From: Liolophura sinensis
Taxonomy: Eukaryota > Mollusca > Polyplacophora > Chitonida > Chitonidae
DNA length: 64,000 nt
Reading direction: 5' to 3'
Assembly: GCF_032854445.1 (NCBI RefSeq)
Contig: NC_088303.1
Coordinates: forward strand, 4,039,501-4,103,500
In this document: positions 24,301 to 32,935 of the stretch, piece by piece
How the letters are laid out: each line of letters begins with the position of its first letter
How positions within the stretch are numbered: the first letter of the stretch is position 1
Made by a program: the position numbers and the translations under genes
Notes under the pieces: model-generated
What the model was told of the DNA's origin: nothing
Database searches by the model: none
Seen by the model: the letters and a program-made list of their open reading frames with translations, nothing else

Positions 24301-27300
24301 TAGGCATCACTTAATAGACCACTTAAAGCTATGCATAAAGACATGAAAAGATTGTTAGATTTTTGTGCAAAGATTTAAAGGCATTCAGAGATTTGGATTC
24401 TAAGGTGGGGTATATGAACCTCACTATCGAGTGTTCAGGAAGTCTGACGTCACAGGATGTTTTTCCAACTGTAATCTTGACACTGAATTGTTAGAATAAC
24501 TCTTCTTACCCATGGGGTAGTGTTTTCAAACTTCCTTCCTTCAGATGAACTTCAGGGAAAGAAAAGGTTATCAGAAGTGAGAGTTCCTAAACACTGTCTG
24601 TATAGCTTATAATGCCCACCATAGAATTCAAATATTTGAATATCTTGAAATATCAACAAAAAATTGAATGAAAGTATTTTTATGAATAGTTTCCAGACGT
24701 CTGTCTGATGAACCTTACTTCATATGTTAGCTTTCTTTCACTTCAAAAACCAGCATGATCCATGGATGTTTTGCATATATAGCATTGGATATAGGGTCTC
24801 TGAATCAGCCTGTTGTTTTTGCTTTACAGGCCGGGAGTTTGACAAATTTGGTAACTTCCGTCCGTGGTGGAACAATGCATCTGTGGTGAAGTTTACCCGC
24901 CGAGCTGACTGTATGATCAATCAGTACTCCAGATACGTGATCAATAAAGAACATGTAAGCCACGATTATCACGTAGAACAACCGAGTGAAATGTGAGAAT
25001 AGCATCAGTTGTTTTTATAGTGGCATTTAAAATTAAAATGATACATTTAGATTAGACAAGGTTGTAGAGACAGTCTACCTAGGCATCTGTTTTCCTTGTT
25101 GTTTAATGCCATAATCATGAGTTTGTCACATACAAAGTATACGATGGTGGTCTGTGTTATGGGTGGAGGAAAATACGACACCCTTGGTAAACCAGTGACC
25201 TTTGCCTAGCTAATAATGATCATTGGGGGAATGTTAATTGTGAATATGTGCAGTTGTCATGGTGATGCGTTCAGAACAGTATCATAATTTGTCAATTTTT
25301 TTGAGCAGTACTTGTGGTCACACTGCTTGAGGGAATGTTGACAAACAGGGTGAGGAGCTGTGGTGGAATCTGAATGTAGACCAATAGCACACAGCTGGTT
25401 ATTAATGGCTCTTACCCCTGTAACTGCACACCGAGTGTCTACATTGTTAATCACGAGAACACAGAAAGTCATGGCAGACAGCACATGATAACTGGTGCTC
25501 AGCGTGAATAGTTACACTCTCACAAGTGGAGTCAGCACACAAGGCTGAAATGTAAACCGTTTTGCTCAGGTGATTTCCTGACCCATATTGTGTACCATAC
25601 ATGTAAGTCCACTGCAAGTTATGACAAACTGTGAATTTAATTACACAACTTAATTTATTATGTAAGCTTATCTGTGAGGGTGTGGAGCAAGCCACTGTGC
25701 AGGTACACCACATGTGCTACTCAGACCTTGGTCCTGGTTCAACCCTTCACTCCAGTGTTATGGAATATCTTTGTTATGTCATTTGGAAACTGGGGCTGCA
25801 AATATTAGGTCAACTGAAGAAAAATGTTGCCTGATGGTATAGTGGCTGTATATAAATCTGTTTGTAAAATTCTGGCGGATGGTTCTAAAATTTAACCCGG
25901 GCTCTGTGCTGTATCCTCCCACAATAATGTTTACTGCTGTCGTAGAAGTGAAACACTTGATTATGGCATACAAACACCAATCAGATAAATCAAAAAATCA
26001 ATGGGATGTGTAAATAGTCATCCATCTTAGGACTGTTTCGTACTTGTGTCACATGAGTGATCTTTGCTGTTAGGTGAATGGCAAACAGACACTGGGTGAG
26101 AACATAGCAGACAACGGAGGACTGAAAGCAGCATTTCATGTGAGTCAATAAATATACCTTCTATCTGATACTGAACAAGGTAAACAATACACATATATAG
26201 GTCAGAAATAAACTGTAATTATGCGATCCTGCACAACTGACTGATTGAACTGTGAGCAAATAAAAACATAGGGAAAGTGTTTCCTGAAAGCTGCAAGCAT
26301 GCAAGCGACAGTTTTACTCTGAGTTTTCAGTGTTTTATTGTTTTAATACAAGTCAGAGTTAACACACTAAGTGTTCCAAGCATTCAAGGTGAATATGAAA
26401 GTCAGGCAAGAACACCATCCTTACCGCACTTTGGGGAGCCAGAAATATGGTAGTTCTGCCTTGTTTTGCCCGTACAATCTCCAATAGCACGCATTCAGCA
26501 TATGCTGTATTCTCCAGTAGTATTACAAAGCCAATGGCGATTGCCCACTACAGATAGCATGCATTGCACAATACTTCCACATGTTCTCCAAGTGGACAGA
26601 TCATTTGTTACATGCCTTGTCATTGGTCACACAGTCGAATATGAATATGTAACAGTTAGAGGCTGACCAGAAATGAATGAACACATCATTATGACATGAA
26701 ATGGTCTGACAATTTTGGTTTACCTTGCAGTTAATTGGTAAATGAAACAATTTTAGCAGCTGAAGTCACGCAGTGAAAAATGAGTTTTGATAGGAATTTT
26801 GATTACATGTGTATAATGAATAGCAGTAATGTAGCTGGCTGTATTTCTCACAGGCATATGGCACCTGGGTTGATACACATGGGAAGGAAATGATCTTGCC
26901 GTCTTTAAATCTAACAAACAAGCAGCTGTTCTTTCTGGGCTTTGCACAGGTAAGTATTCTTTGGTCGTTGTAGAAGCAGTAGCTGTTCTGCCTCAGCAGA
27001 TGTCACTGTTGTAAAATACATAGAAAAAATTGTAAATGATTTTAAGCCTGAAAGGAAAAGCAGAGGATATATTCATCAACATTATACTGTCATGTCAGTT
27101 AGTGGTTTGGAAGTAACTGTTAAAGGGCTGATGATTTATGGGTTTGAATTGAATCTTGTAACATGTTTGTTTTGTCAATGTTTACAGGTGTGGTGTACAA
27201 GAACAACAGACGAGACGGCCCACATGGAGTTGTTAAGCGACCCTCACAGCCCGGCTAAGTACAGGTAAGTAATGTACCAAGTATACACTTCTGTCAACTC

Positions 27301-28116
27301 TGAAATTGATTGTGCACAAAAATTATTCTGTCAGAGTTTAATGTATGACTTATTAGGGGCATTCGTGGCCAAGGTGGTCAGCACGTAGAATGATCCAGGA
27401 GCCTCTCACCAATGCGGTTGGTGTGAGTTCATGTCCAGCTCATGCTTGTTCCGGCCATACCTGAGAAGGTCTGCTAGCAACATGTGGATGGTCAGTCTTG
27501 AGTGTAACCCAGGCTCTGTCTGGTTTCCATCCATCATACTTTCGGCCAGTGTTGTCTAAGTGAAATATTCTTGAGTACAACATCAAATAAAATATATAAA
27601 TATATATTGCTTATTGATATTGCTTACAAAGTTGTTAAATAGTCTGTGATATTGGTAAAAGTTATGGTAAGCAATGGCTGTACAAGTACTTGCCAGAATG
27701 AAGACACACAAATCACTTTTGTGCCAGAAAGCTATTATTTTATATACAGTAATTATGATAAAATACTGAAATGTTTTGACAAAGTTAAAAACATTGCTTT
27801 GGTTGTTGATTGTACATCTTGTTTACCATGTGACCGTGCACAGGCCAATAGAAACCAAGAATCATTCCAGAAGGTTTAATCATATGTATTACATTGTTTG
27901 GATGGGTGTTGTCATGTTATATACAGGCCCCTGTATATTATATCATTTATCATATATTGACTGTACCTAACTGTAGACATATCTTCACTCTCTCTCTGTC
28001 TCGTTCTCTGTCTCAGGGTCATCGGCACACTGTCCAATTCCATTGACTTTGCACAGCAATTCCACTGCCCAGTCGACTCCCCGATGAACCCCAGCAAGAA
28101 GTGTGAAGTGTGGTAA
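3111..28116 (+). CDS. ECE: M13 zinc metallopeptidase, endothelin-converting enzyme/neprilysin-like; 18 exons, 5' partial
   Basis: Spliced CDS of 2060 nt: two bases of a split codon, 685 codons and TAA. M13 enzymes are type-II membrane ectopeptidases that cleave small extracellular peptides on the amino side of hydrophobic residues. Domain order seen: N-terminal Cys-rich start ([21 protein letters not shown]), helical M13_N region, NAYY substrate-binding motif near residue 481, catalytic HELTH near 522, third zinc ligand Glu in ENIAD near 582, C-terminal CEVW. The 60-residue gap from the first His to the Glu matches ECE-1. The ten cysteines that pair in neprilysin are all present, and several NxS/T sites suit a secreted ectodomain. 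The CPVDSPMNP...CEVW ending is closer to ECE than to neprilysin. The tail and membrane anchor are missing because they lie left of the window. Exon phases join throughout; intron 9 uses a GC donor. I am sure of the family; ECE versus a neprilysin-like paralogue is less certain. Confidence 0.95.
3315..7579 (+). other. Intron 1 of the M13 peptidase gene
   Basis: 4.3 kb between donor gtaagc and acceptor ttttctag. Apart from a probable DNA-transposon relic near 5288 I see no exon, array or RNA gene. Confidence 0.8.
5288..5372. mobile_element. Relic resembling a DNA-transposon/MITE end
   Basis: The stretch begins acagtcaaacctg and contains two opposed blocks, gtatgcggccagtg and agtggccgcatatgac, forming an imperfect inverted repeat. 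CAGTCAAACCTG-type starts are common at ends of small animal DNA transposons. The family name and its boundaries are not established. Confidence 0.35.
7580..7866 (+). CDS. ECE: M13 peptidase exon b
   Basis: Acceptor attttctag, donor gtgagc; the exon leaves in phase 0. It encodes [39 protein letters not shown] and the [19 protein letters not shown] stretch. The Cys of YISC matches neprilysin C142. GGWNIS and KNSSRN carry N-glycosylation sequons. The motif order is the usual one for M13_N. Confidence 0.93.
9416..9451. repeat. TTTA/TCTA microsatellite
   Basis: Short tetranucleotide run mixing ATTT and ATCT units inside intron 2. Confidence 0.7.
9985..10467 (+). mobile_element. LINE (CR1/Jockey-like) 3' end, decayed
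   Basis: The frame at 10096-10287 reads [20 protein letters not shown] then APSLSDLKS and stops. That is the usual C-terminus of a LINE reverse-transcriptase ORF (W-NSL-x-x-x-I-x-x-x-x-SL-x-x-FK). Upstream, in a broken frame, lies a relic of the preceding LDANF/YKIL-like block. A non-coding tail ends in attcattcatt at about 10453-10467. Frameshifts show that it is inactive. Confidence 0.65.
10987..11411. repeat. 17-bp minisatellite with 34-bp dimer phase, about 25 copies
   Basis: Unit caccctagagttctctg or -a. Between about 11190 and 11345 copies alternate strictly between ACACCCTAGAG and ACACACTAGAG, so the working period there is 34 bp. It lies in intron 2. Confidence 0.95.
12290..12560. 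promoter_or_regulatory. GC-richer, stop-poor intronic stretch; possible enhancer
   Basis: It stands out from the AT-rich intron by higher GC and CpG content and by open frames on both strands without protein similarity. It contains a GATA word (ccgataagg) and TGATTGACA at 12538-12546, a PBX/MEIS-type homeodomain site. Regulatory function is inferred only. Confidence 0.25.
14455..15028 (-). repeat. 51-bp tandem array, open reading frame on the minus strand
   Basis: About 11 units of 51 bp. On the minus strand they encode a 17-residue repeat [17 protein letters not shown], with S-Q or S-E after the Cys and SLST or SMST. The frame 15013-14435 stays open for 192 codons because 51 is a multiple of three. 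It lies antisense in intron 2. I see no signal peptide, splice context or known domain, so a coding role is doubtful. Confidence 0.9.
15544..15612 (+). CDS. ECE: M13 peptidase exon c
   Basis: A 69-nt, phase 0-0 exon between acceptor tgtgtgcag and donor gtgagg. It encodes [20 protein letters not shown] and three further residues, the family signature Q-x-G-(I/L)-x-LP-x-R-DYYL. It lies directly after a 7.7-kb intron full of repeats. Confidence 0.93.
16141..16240. repeat. 28-bp tandem repeat, 3 copies
   Basis: Unit aagctccaccttgtaagggc plus aagcttgt, in intron 3, 80 bases before the exon at 16323. Confidence 0.85.
16323..16439 (+). CDS. ECE: M13 peptidase exon d
   Basis: Phase 0-0 exon of 39 codons between acceptor ctatcacag and donor gtaagc. 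It encodes [18 protein letters not shown], then a variable Asn-rich turn and [10 protein letters not shown]. The YMxxxGxLLGG block is typical of ECE-type M13 proteins. Confidence 0.93.
17124..17210 (+). CDS. ECE: M13 peptidase exon e
   Basis: Phase 0-0 exon of 29 codons between acceptor tttgtttag and donor gtgagt. It encodes [20 protein letters not shown] and RELQSLASF. The block I-x-I-P-x-x-x-RRD followed by a helix ending in EL-x-x-L is family-typical. Confidence 0.92.
17551..17699 (+). CDS. ECE: M13 peptidase exon f
   Basis: Acceptor taatctacag, donor gtgaga. It leaves in phase 2, so the last two bases (aa) join c of the next exon to make Asn. It encodes [30 protein letters not shown] and a Lys-rich end. 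The M13 'W..F.N..F....' block and the 'Y(L/M)..L...' block are both present. Reading straight through would reach a TGA two bases after the donor. Confidence 0.92.
17797..18015 (-). mobile_element. tRNA-derived SINE, minus strand, internally deleted
   Basis: On the minus strand it starts GGGGCATCTGTGGCTCAGTC and GGTTAGCGCGCTAGCG, a tRNA-like head with an A box. The inner block with TGGCTTCCTCTCC and CGTACGTGGGAAGG follows, then the end GAAATATTCTTCAGTACGG and a poly-A. The B-box portion seen in the copy at 27356 is missing, so about 45 bases were lost. It lies in intron 6. Confidence 0.75.
18405..18508 (+). CDS. ECE: M13 peptidase exon g
   Basis: Acceptor gtggtttcag, donor gtagac; entered in phase 2 and left in phase 1. 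It encodes [17 protein letters not shown] and [18 protein letters not shown]-x-x-W is a conserved M13 motif. The donor is weaker than the others in this gene. Confidence 0.92.
18560..18720. repeat. Imperfect tandem repeat of about 28-30 bp
   Basis: Five or so degenerate units built on ggatcagctgtatttgtagc plus tgtaagct. It begins about 50 bases after the exon ending at 18508. Confidence 0.7.
19046..19164 (+). CDS. ECE: M13 peptidase exon h
   Basis: Acceptor ttaattag, donor gtaaag; entered in phase 1 and left in phase 0. It encodes [37 protein letters not shown] and PK. The Cys of RYC matches neprilysin C410, the partner of the Cys in exon b. ECE-1 has an extra upstream Cys in this loop that is absent here. 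Confidence 0.93.
19280..19496 (+). mobile_element. tRNA-derived SINE, plus strand
   Basis: Head TTTGGCCAAGGTGG, then GACCCAAGAGCCTCTCAGC, the GGCTTCCTCTCCAGCCATAC block, GAAATATTCTTGAGTATGG and an (AAAT)n tail. It is the same family as the copies at 17797 and 27356, lies in intron 8, and is preceded by a run of 14 G at 19266-19279. Confidence 0.75.
19842..19940 (+). CDS. ECE: M13 peptidase exon i (followed by a GC splice donor)
   Basis: Phase 0-0 exon of 33 codons after acceptor atttttatag. It encodes [16 protein letters not shown] and then [15 protein letters not shown]. The family alignment (W-MD-x-ET-x-x-A-x-x-K-A) requires the exon to stop after AAG at 19938-19940, and the intron begins GCTAGT, not GT. 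Reading on reaches TAG within about ten codons. Confidence 0.9.
20430..20507 (+). CDS. ECE: M13 peptidase exon j
   Basis: Phase 0-0 exon of 26 codons between acceptor gtgttacag and donor gtaaga. It encodes [17 protein letters not shown] and RLNKLYQE. The (I/V)-x-x-MIG-(Y/F)-P block is an M13 hallmark. Confidence 0.93.
20666..20769 (+). CDS. ECE: M13 peptidase exon k
   Basis: Acceptor gtctttcag, donor gtgagt; leaves in phase 2. It encodes [18 protein letters not shown] and [11 protein letters not shown]. The Y-F-x-N family block is present. A 1.25-kb 52-bp tandem array starts about 45 bases into the following intron. Confidence 0.92.
20815..22062. repeat. 52-bp minisatellite, about 24 copies
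   Basis: Units begin cactgtgtctaccagtcagg and continue with cccagtgagaacttaagtgc and attctgccacct. Variants are ggcccagtg/ggctcagtg/ggcccaatg and gcattctg/gtagtctg. It fills most of intron 11, between the exon ending at 20769 and the NAYY exon at 22541. Variant patterns recur over several units, which suggests multi-unit duplication. Confidence 0.95.
22541..22651 (+). CDS. ECE: M13 peptidase exon l (NAYY substrate-binding motif)
   Basis: Acceptor taaatttcag, donor gtaagt; phase 2 in and out. It encodes [32 protein letters not shown] and KNNP. NAYY at 22566-22577 corresponds to the NA(F/Y)Y segment that holds the substrate backbone in neprilysin and ECE-1. Tyr at the third position is the ECE form. 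Confidence 0.95.
23143..23210 (+). CDS. ECE: M13 peptidase exon m (HELTH zinc-binding exon)
   Basis: Acceptor tatgttttatag, donor gtgggt; entered in phase 2 and left in phase 1. It encodes [20 protein letters not shown] and DDL. HELTH at 23180-23194 supplies two zinc-ligand histidines and the catalytic Glu. The last 25 bases of this exon plus the donor have been copied repeatedly into the following intron. Confidence 0.96.
23186..23588 (+). repeat. 39-bp array derived from the zinc-site exon and its splice donor
   Basis: The last 25 bases of the HELTH exon (ctgacacatggctttgatga, ending in tttag) plus the first 14 of the intron (gtgggtttttctat) form a 39-bp unit that repeats at 23225 and 23264. 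More diverged copies follow up to about 23588. The first copies keep the reading frame and repeat THGFDD(L/F)GGFFYL until a stop near 23330. Confidence 0.9.
23589..24018. repeat. 86-bp tandem array, 5 copies
   Basis: Copies start at 23589, 23675, 23761, 23847 and 23933 with gacacaaggatgacgtaggt and contain aatgactttggcgggtattt. Each 86-mer looks like two decayed 39-bp units of the preceding array fused together; the fifth copy is cut short near 24010. Confidence 0.95.
24019..24829 (+). other. Remainder of intron 13
   Basis: About 800 bp between the 86-bp array and the exon at 24830, AT-rich, with no recognisable exon or element. Confidence 0.6.
24830..24954 (+). CDS. ECE: M13 peptidase exon n
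   Basis: Acceptor gctttacag, donor gtaagc; entered in phase 1 and left in phase 0. It encodes [31 protein letters not shown] and [10 protein letters not shown]-x-x-GN-x-RPWW is conserved in M13. The Cys of ADC matches neprilysin C620, the partner of the C-terminal Cys. Confidence 0.95.
24955..26073 (+). other. Intron 14
   Basis: 1.1 kb. It contains a decayed SINE at about 25870-25990; the remainder shows nothing I can name. Confidence 0.75.
25870..25990 (+). mobile_element. Decayed SINE 3' part, plus strand
   Basis: Fragments ggcggatggttctaa, cccgggctctgtgctgtatc, cacaataatgtttactgctg and caaacaccaatcagataaat follow the order of the 3' half of the local SINE family at low identity. Confidence 0.5.
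26074..26139 (+). CDS. ECE: M13 peptidase exon o (third zinc ligand)
   Basis: Phase 0-0 exon of 22 codons between acceptor tgctgttag and donor gtgagt. It encodes [20 protein letters not shown] and two further residues. Glu of ENIAD (codon at 26098) is the third zinc ligand and the Asp four residues later is the usual E-x-x-x-D acid. Confidence 0.96.
26854..26949 (+). CDS. ECE: M13 peptidase exon p
   Basis: Phase 0-0 exon of 32 codons between acceptor ttctcacag and donor gtaagt. It encodes [30 protein letters not shown]. The LP-x-L-x-x-(T/N)-x-x-QLFF-x-x-(F/Y)AQ block is family-typical. Confidence 0.95.
27188..27264 (+). CDS. ECE: M13 peptidase exon q
   Basis: Acceptor tgtttacag, donor gtaagt; leaves in phase 2. 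It encodes VWCTRTTDE and [10 protein letters not shown]. The Cys of VWC matches neprilysin C694, and (D/N)-x-H-(S/A)-P-x-x-(F/Y)R is conserved near the C-terminus. Confidence 0.95.
27356..27607 (+). mobile_element. tRNA-derived SINE, plus strand, most complete copy
   Basis: Head GGGGCATTCGTGGCCAAGG with an A-box-like GGCCAAGGTGG. CCAGGAGCCTCTCACCAATG follows, then a B-box-like GAGTTCATGTCC at 27425-27436, the inner CATACCTGAGAAGG block, GAAATATTCTTGAGTAC and an AAATA-rich tail. It lies in intron 17, before the last coding exon. Confidence 0.75.
28017..28116 (+). CDS. ECE: M13 peptidase last coding exon r, with stop
   Basis: Acceptor ctctgtctcag; entered in phase 2. It encodes [19 protein letters not shown], then [12 protein letters not shown] and TAA at 28114-28116. 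The two cysteines match neprilysin C734 and C746, and the chain ends with the family C-x-x-W motif, so the C-terminus is complete. Confidence 0.96.
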
Positions 28117-29610
28117 CTCGCGCCCTGTTCGCTCTTTCCTCTTCACTCTTGCAGTATTTACTAACGTTTTATAATAGTGAGGATATCTCTTTAACAAAAG
28201 TTCCTAATTTTTTTTTTCTTTGTATTTAAATTTACATTTGATCTGTTTGTTTCTTTTGTTTTATGTTTATTCAACACTTTCATTAGTTTTATCTTCATTA
28301 TATTTCAAAGATTACAGTTATTATGTAATTTTATAGATCAACCAAAGAGTATTGTCTGTTGGTTCAGCATATTTGTCCAACACGATAGTTCCACTGTCAC
28401 TTGTGATTTGTTAGATTTTTGACAGCTGCAGTATCACTACATTGTATATGTACATCTTATCCATTTCCTCCATTTTGCATATCATATTATTTCTCCATTG
28501 GCATAATACATAATGAATGGCCTTTTTTCCTCTTTAATTCTGAAACTGTGCAGCAGACTGTGAGCCAAATTTTTCCCCTTACAGTTGATTTATTATAAAG
28601 TGGTCTCCCTTTGCATCTGAGCTACTGGTGGTCTCCCCTTGTAATTGGGTCATTTCAAAGCAGTCTGTCTTATACTGTGTGAATCCGAAAAGGGTTTGGT
28701 TGGTTTGATCCGTGACATATGATTTACATGTACATGCCTATGGGCACATTTGTCATTGCTGCTTTCTGTACATAAGTGTATTTGTTAATGAAGGACCAGA
28801 CATAAGCAGAAAAGTGCACCTCTGCTGGAGTAATAGTAGATAAACAAGTGAGCCCTATAAATCCTGACAAACCCTGTTACTATGGGACTTGTGTATATGA
28901 TACATTTTTTATGTAGCTTTAGTATGTACTCAGATGTAAAGATAACCATGTAAGTTTGTATATAAGTACATGTATAACACTTTTGTACATCAGAAAAACC
29001 CTCACATATAATATTGTACTGATAGTAAAATCTGCTGTAGTCCCATGATATAAGCTCAATGGTGAAACTTGTACGTGTTGTGGTCATAATGGTTTGTGGC
29101 TCTTTTGCATATTTGTGCTATGTATTTGAATGTCCCTAATAACTGGCACAAAGTAGACTATTTTACATAGATCTGTTCGTTAATGCTGACTGATGTGTAT
29201 GTGTAAAGCCACTAGAGTTGTGCTGTGATAGCATGCAGACTCATCGTACATGTGTTTGTTGTTGAATGCAGACATGTGCTAAATGTGTTCATAAGTTGGC
29301 CAGCATCTGGTACATGTACTCCTCTCTGTGGTTTTACCTGATATCGTCATACATTTGTGAGGACCCAGAATGCCTAATGCACCCACAAGAACATCACTAA
29401 ATGCTCTTTCATATCTACATGTGTTTACAGTCTCTAGGATTTAGTCATACATTTTAAAACATTTAAAAATCATACATTTAATGACTGAGAATTTACAATC
29501 TACGGTTTACTTCAGTCTTGCACTTTTTACCTGATTGACCATCTTTATTCTTAGACTAACTGAGCTTTTATGACCGAAAGCTTGTACCAAAATAAAATCT
29601 TCTCCTGTGC
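28117..29610 (+). other. ECE: Probable 3' UTR of the M13 peptidase gene
   Basis: AT-rich sequence after the stop codon with no convincing exon on either strand. The first plain AATAAA lies at 29591-29596, with a T-rich stretch downstream from 29647, which would give a UTR of about 1.5 kb. The exact cleavage site is inferred. Confidence 0.45.
29591..29596 (+). promoter_or_regulatory. Candidate poly(A) signal AATAAA
   Basis: First canonical hexamer after the stop codon at 28114, about 1.48 kb downstream, followed within 60 bases by a T-run. Two further hexamers follow, so alternative ends are possible. Confidence 0.45.
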
Positions 29611-29858
29611 AGTGTAAAAACAAAAAAAATAATCTAAAGGTGTAAATTTATTTTTTTTTAAGTACATGTACATTCAAGTGTACTGTGTTTAAGTAGCTTT
29701 ATATCACAGAGATTAATCTCTCAGTTTTATTTTTATTTTTAAACTTTGTTTTGGCATGCTTGTGCTGCTGATTTGAAATCTTAGACTCAAACATGTAAAG
29801 ATGATTTATTTTTGAAATAATTTCATTTTTTTTTTAATGTTATGATGTGAGAACTTGA

Positions 29859-29864
29859 AATAAA
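29859..29864 (+). promoter_or_regulatory. Candidate second poly(A) signal AATAAA
   Basis: Hexamer within tgaaataaaagag, 1.74 kb after the stop codon; a possible alternative end for the same transcript. Confidence 0.3.
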
Positions 29865-30061
29865 AGAGATTTTGACGAAGTGCAACACACAAAACTTGCC
29901 CTGAATTTAATTTTGTAGGATATACATGCACACACATGTACCAGTATGGCTGAGTTGTCTTGTTTATTTTGTATGATAATGTTCCTAGCATTTTAAATGA
30001 ATTGAGTTCACATTTTTTAGTGACCGTACCTGAATTATTATGATCTCATATTATTATTTGA

Positions 30062-30067
30062 AATAAA
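30062..30067 (+). promoter_or_regulatory. Candidate third poly(A) signal AATAAA
   Basis: Hexamer within gaaataaagac, 1.95 kb after the stop codon; a possible distal end. Confidence 0.3.
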
Positions 30068-30868
30068 GACTTTAGGAGATGAAAAAAGTTGTGCACTAGA
30101 AAGGATGTATGCTGATATTTTTAAGTCAGTAATTGGTAATGTGTTCCTTCAGCGGTATAGATTGTCACATTCACGTGATATATTTTCATGGAGCCAACAT
30201 TTTACATAGACCCAGTGATAACTCTGATATGTTGTGTGAAGACTTGATTACACACTTTACTTCAGTGATTTAAAAATAATTAAGGACATAACATAAACCA
30301 AACAAAAAACAGTATTGAATTCAATATTGAACATTCTTCATCGATCTTTTTTTCTTCTGTGTTTTAATCCGAAGACGACATTAAAAAAAAATGTAGCAAG
30401 AAAAACTTTCAGGGGTAATCTGATAAGTTATTACATTTTTGTTGACTGAATCAAGGAAAAACAGAGCCAGATATCTTTTCACATAGTATATCAATTGGTC
30501 ATACAATGTATGTGTAGGTGTTTAAATACTACGTGTTATTCAGCTTACAGGTTGTGAATATATTAGCCAGGTGAGCTCATTTGTGCATTTTCTGTACATT
30601 TCAGACGTGTGACAAAAAAGTTCTGGAATGAAATGACAAAAAACAAATGTGATTACAATTTTTTTTTTCACATCTTTTTTTTTTGCTTTTTTTTGATTTT
30701 CACCTCAGATTAGGTTATTTTCTTAGGACAAGCTACATATATATTTAAGACATTAGTAATTTTACCAATTCACCAATTACCATATTGTTAACAGTTTAGT
30801 TGTAAAAAAAATATATCTCTGCATACATGTATTAATTAAACTGTGTAATTAAACTGTATTAATTAAAC

Positions 30869-30905
30869 TCACACACACTCACACACATACACACACACAC
30901 AAATA
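30869..30905. repeat. CA-rich microsatellite
   Basis: Run of CACACA interrupted by CTCA and ATAC. Confidence 0.75.
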
Positions 30906-32295
30906 TTCATGTATGTATCCTCATAGACAGTTATAACAGGATATCAGACATAAAATGTGCATCAGATGTTCAGTGTATTAGAGTATAAACATATCATTAA
31001 GTCTAAATGTGATAGATTTACTATATATGTATGTAAGTAAAGTACCATTAAGATATGAACTCAGCTTTTGTACATAAATATTAGTGCTGTTTGTATAGTG
31101 ACTGACTGTAAATATGATAGATGTACATGTGGTCTAGAATGACCACAGTTGTGACTGACCGCTACTATAGGCTCAATTTTAAGGACATGTACACGTTAGT
31201 GTAATTTTTATAGCTTGGTGTGTTACAAGGTTTTATTTTAAACTCTGCTTGCGTTCTAAACTAAAAGGTATGTAGTTACAACATAAGAGTATTTATAAAT
31301 GATGATAACAGTTATTTAACCAAACAACAAGTATAGACGACTTCCACTTGTGACCAGGTTGGAAAAAAATTCATGGTCCAGCGCACAAGAAACATTTCAG
31401 ATGGCTTAGGAAATTTCCAGCTTTGAAAGTTTGCTAGCATGACTTTCACACATTTAACTAGATCTTGGTACATGTCTTTATTTGCTTTTCCTAACATAAA
31501 ATAGAAAGAATGAGTCCTGTCAGAATTATAATATACTGTATACAGTATGTGTTCACCATGTGCTTTTTTCTCTTTTTTTTCTTTTTCTTTCTTTCTAAAG
31601 AGCAAAGACTTTTTGAGGAAATATGAAATAGTTACTTCACTTTTTCTTTTGGGAATGAAGAGTTCAGTGTCTGTAAGTGTATAAGTGAATGATTAGTCAG
31701 TCATATAACATATATTGACCTCTTTTTTAACTCTCTAAATCAGCTTTTAATCAGGAATTCTTTCTAGGCCATGGTATACGCCATGTTAGAGAAATCGAGA
31801 ACGCATGCAATGTTCTGTCATTTGTACCAGATGCTCAAGTGTTTGCTGGCAAAACTGTGACTGCGCAGGGACGTCAGTGAAAATAGGTGCACTCTCTGGT
31901 TATAGAAATAATTTATGCGTGATCATTTAGAATTGATGAGAAGCATCAAACCGTCACAAATTATTACATTTTTAGGCTGTGTACATAGCATATCAGTATC
32001 AGTGATAATTTATCAGGAAGAAATTATTGGCTTCAAATATGTTATGGAAAGGAAGTGTACAAATCATACATGAAGGCTAGTTGACTTCTTTATGTGAAAA
32101 ATGTTCCCATCATGACCCAGCATGCTCAGTACACTTTACAGTAATGCTTCATCCTGGATGGGGCACTACTTAACCTACTTGTGCATGTGTTGGGTAAGAA
32201 AGTTTACACAGATTTTGATCGATGTATGTGTCAAACTTTTTGAAATTTGATGGGTTAGCATCCATGTATCATACTTATTGTTCTTAGCCATATTG

Positions 32296-32323
32296 TTTTG
32301 TTGTTGTTGTTGTTGTTGTTGGA
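32296..32323. repeat. GTT microsatellite
   Basis: About seven GTT units. Confidence 0.8.
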
Positions 32324-32519
32324 TATACGTATTGATGATTATTTATGTTGCCTATGTGATTACAGATGATTCACTTTGATTAATAGTCAGGGAATTAAGA
32401 CGATGTAAGACTTCTCAGCTACTTTACTAGCTCACTTCTTCACAGCCTAATCAAAGACAATCTTCCTCAGTCCACTGAAAATTTTGGGGTACATTTTTTT
32501 TGTATCGTAGTGATTTTAT

Positions 32520-32935
32520 ATGTTTCGTACAATACATCTGAAGACTTATTTGTAAGTTTCTTACACTACTTCTGAAGACTTATTTGTAAGTTTCTTACAC
32601 TACTTCTGAAGACTTATTTGTAAGTTTCTTACGATACATCTGAAGACTTATTTGTAAGTTTCTTACGATACATCTGAAGACTTATTTGTAAGTTTCTTAC
32701 GATACATCTGAAGACTTATTTGTAAGTTTCTTACACTACTTCTGAAGACTTATTTGTAAGTTTCTTACACTACTTCTGAAGACTTATTTGTAAGTTTCTT
32801 ACGATACATCTGAAGACTTATTTGTAAGTTTCTTACACTACTTCTGAAGACTTATTTGTAAGTTTCTTACGATACATCTGAAGACTTATTTGTAAGTTTC
32901 TTACGATACATCTGAAGACTTATTTGTAAGTAGCA
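32520..32935. repeat. 34-bp minisatellite, about 12 copies, two unit types
   Basis: Unit gtaagtttcttac followed by either actacttctg or gatacatctg and then aagacttattt. Calling these types A and B, the order is A A B B B A A B A B B after a diverged first copy. Confidence 0.95.

Larger units (their letters stand above)
30068..32519. other. Intergenic, AT-rich
   Basis: No exon-like structure was found. It contains a CA-rich microsatellite near 30869-30905, T-runs around 30660-30700 and a GTT run at 32296-32323. Confidence 0.6.

Noticed and set aside
31312-31605. 97-codon minus-strand frame with a Lys/Glu-rich start
   Set aside because: The KEKEKK start is a translated pyrimidine run (ttctttttctttc) and the rest is not recognisable.
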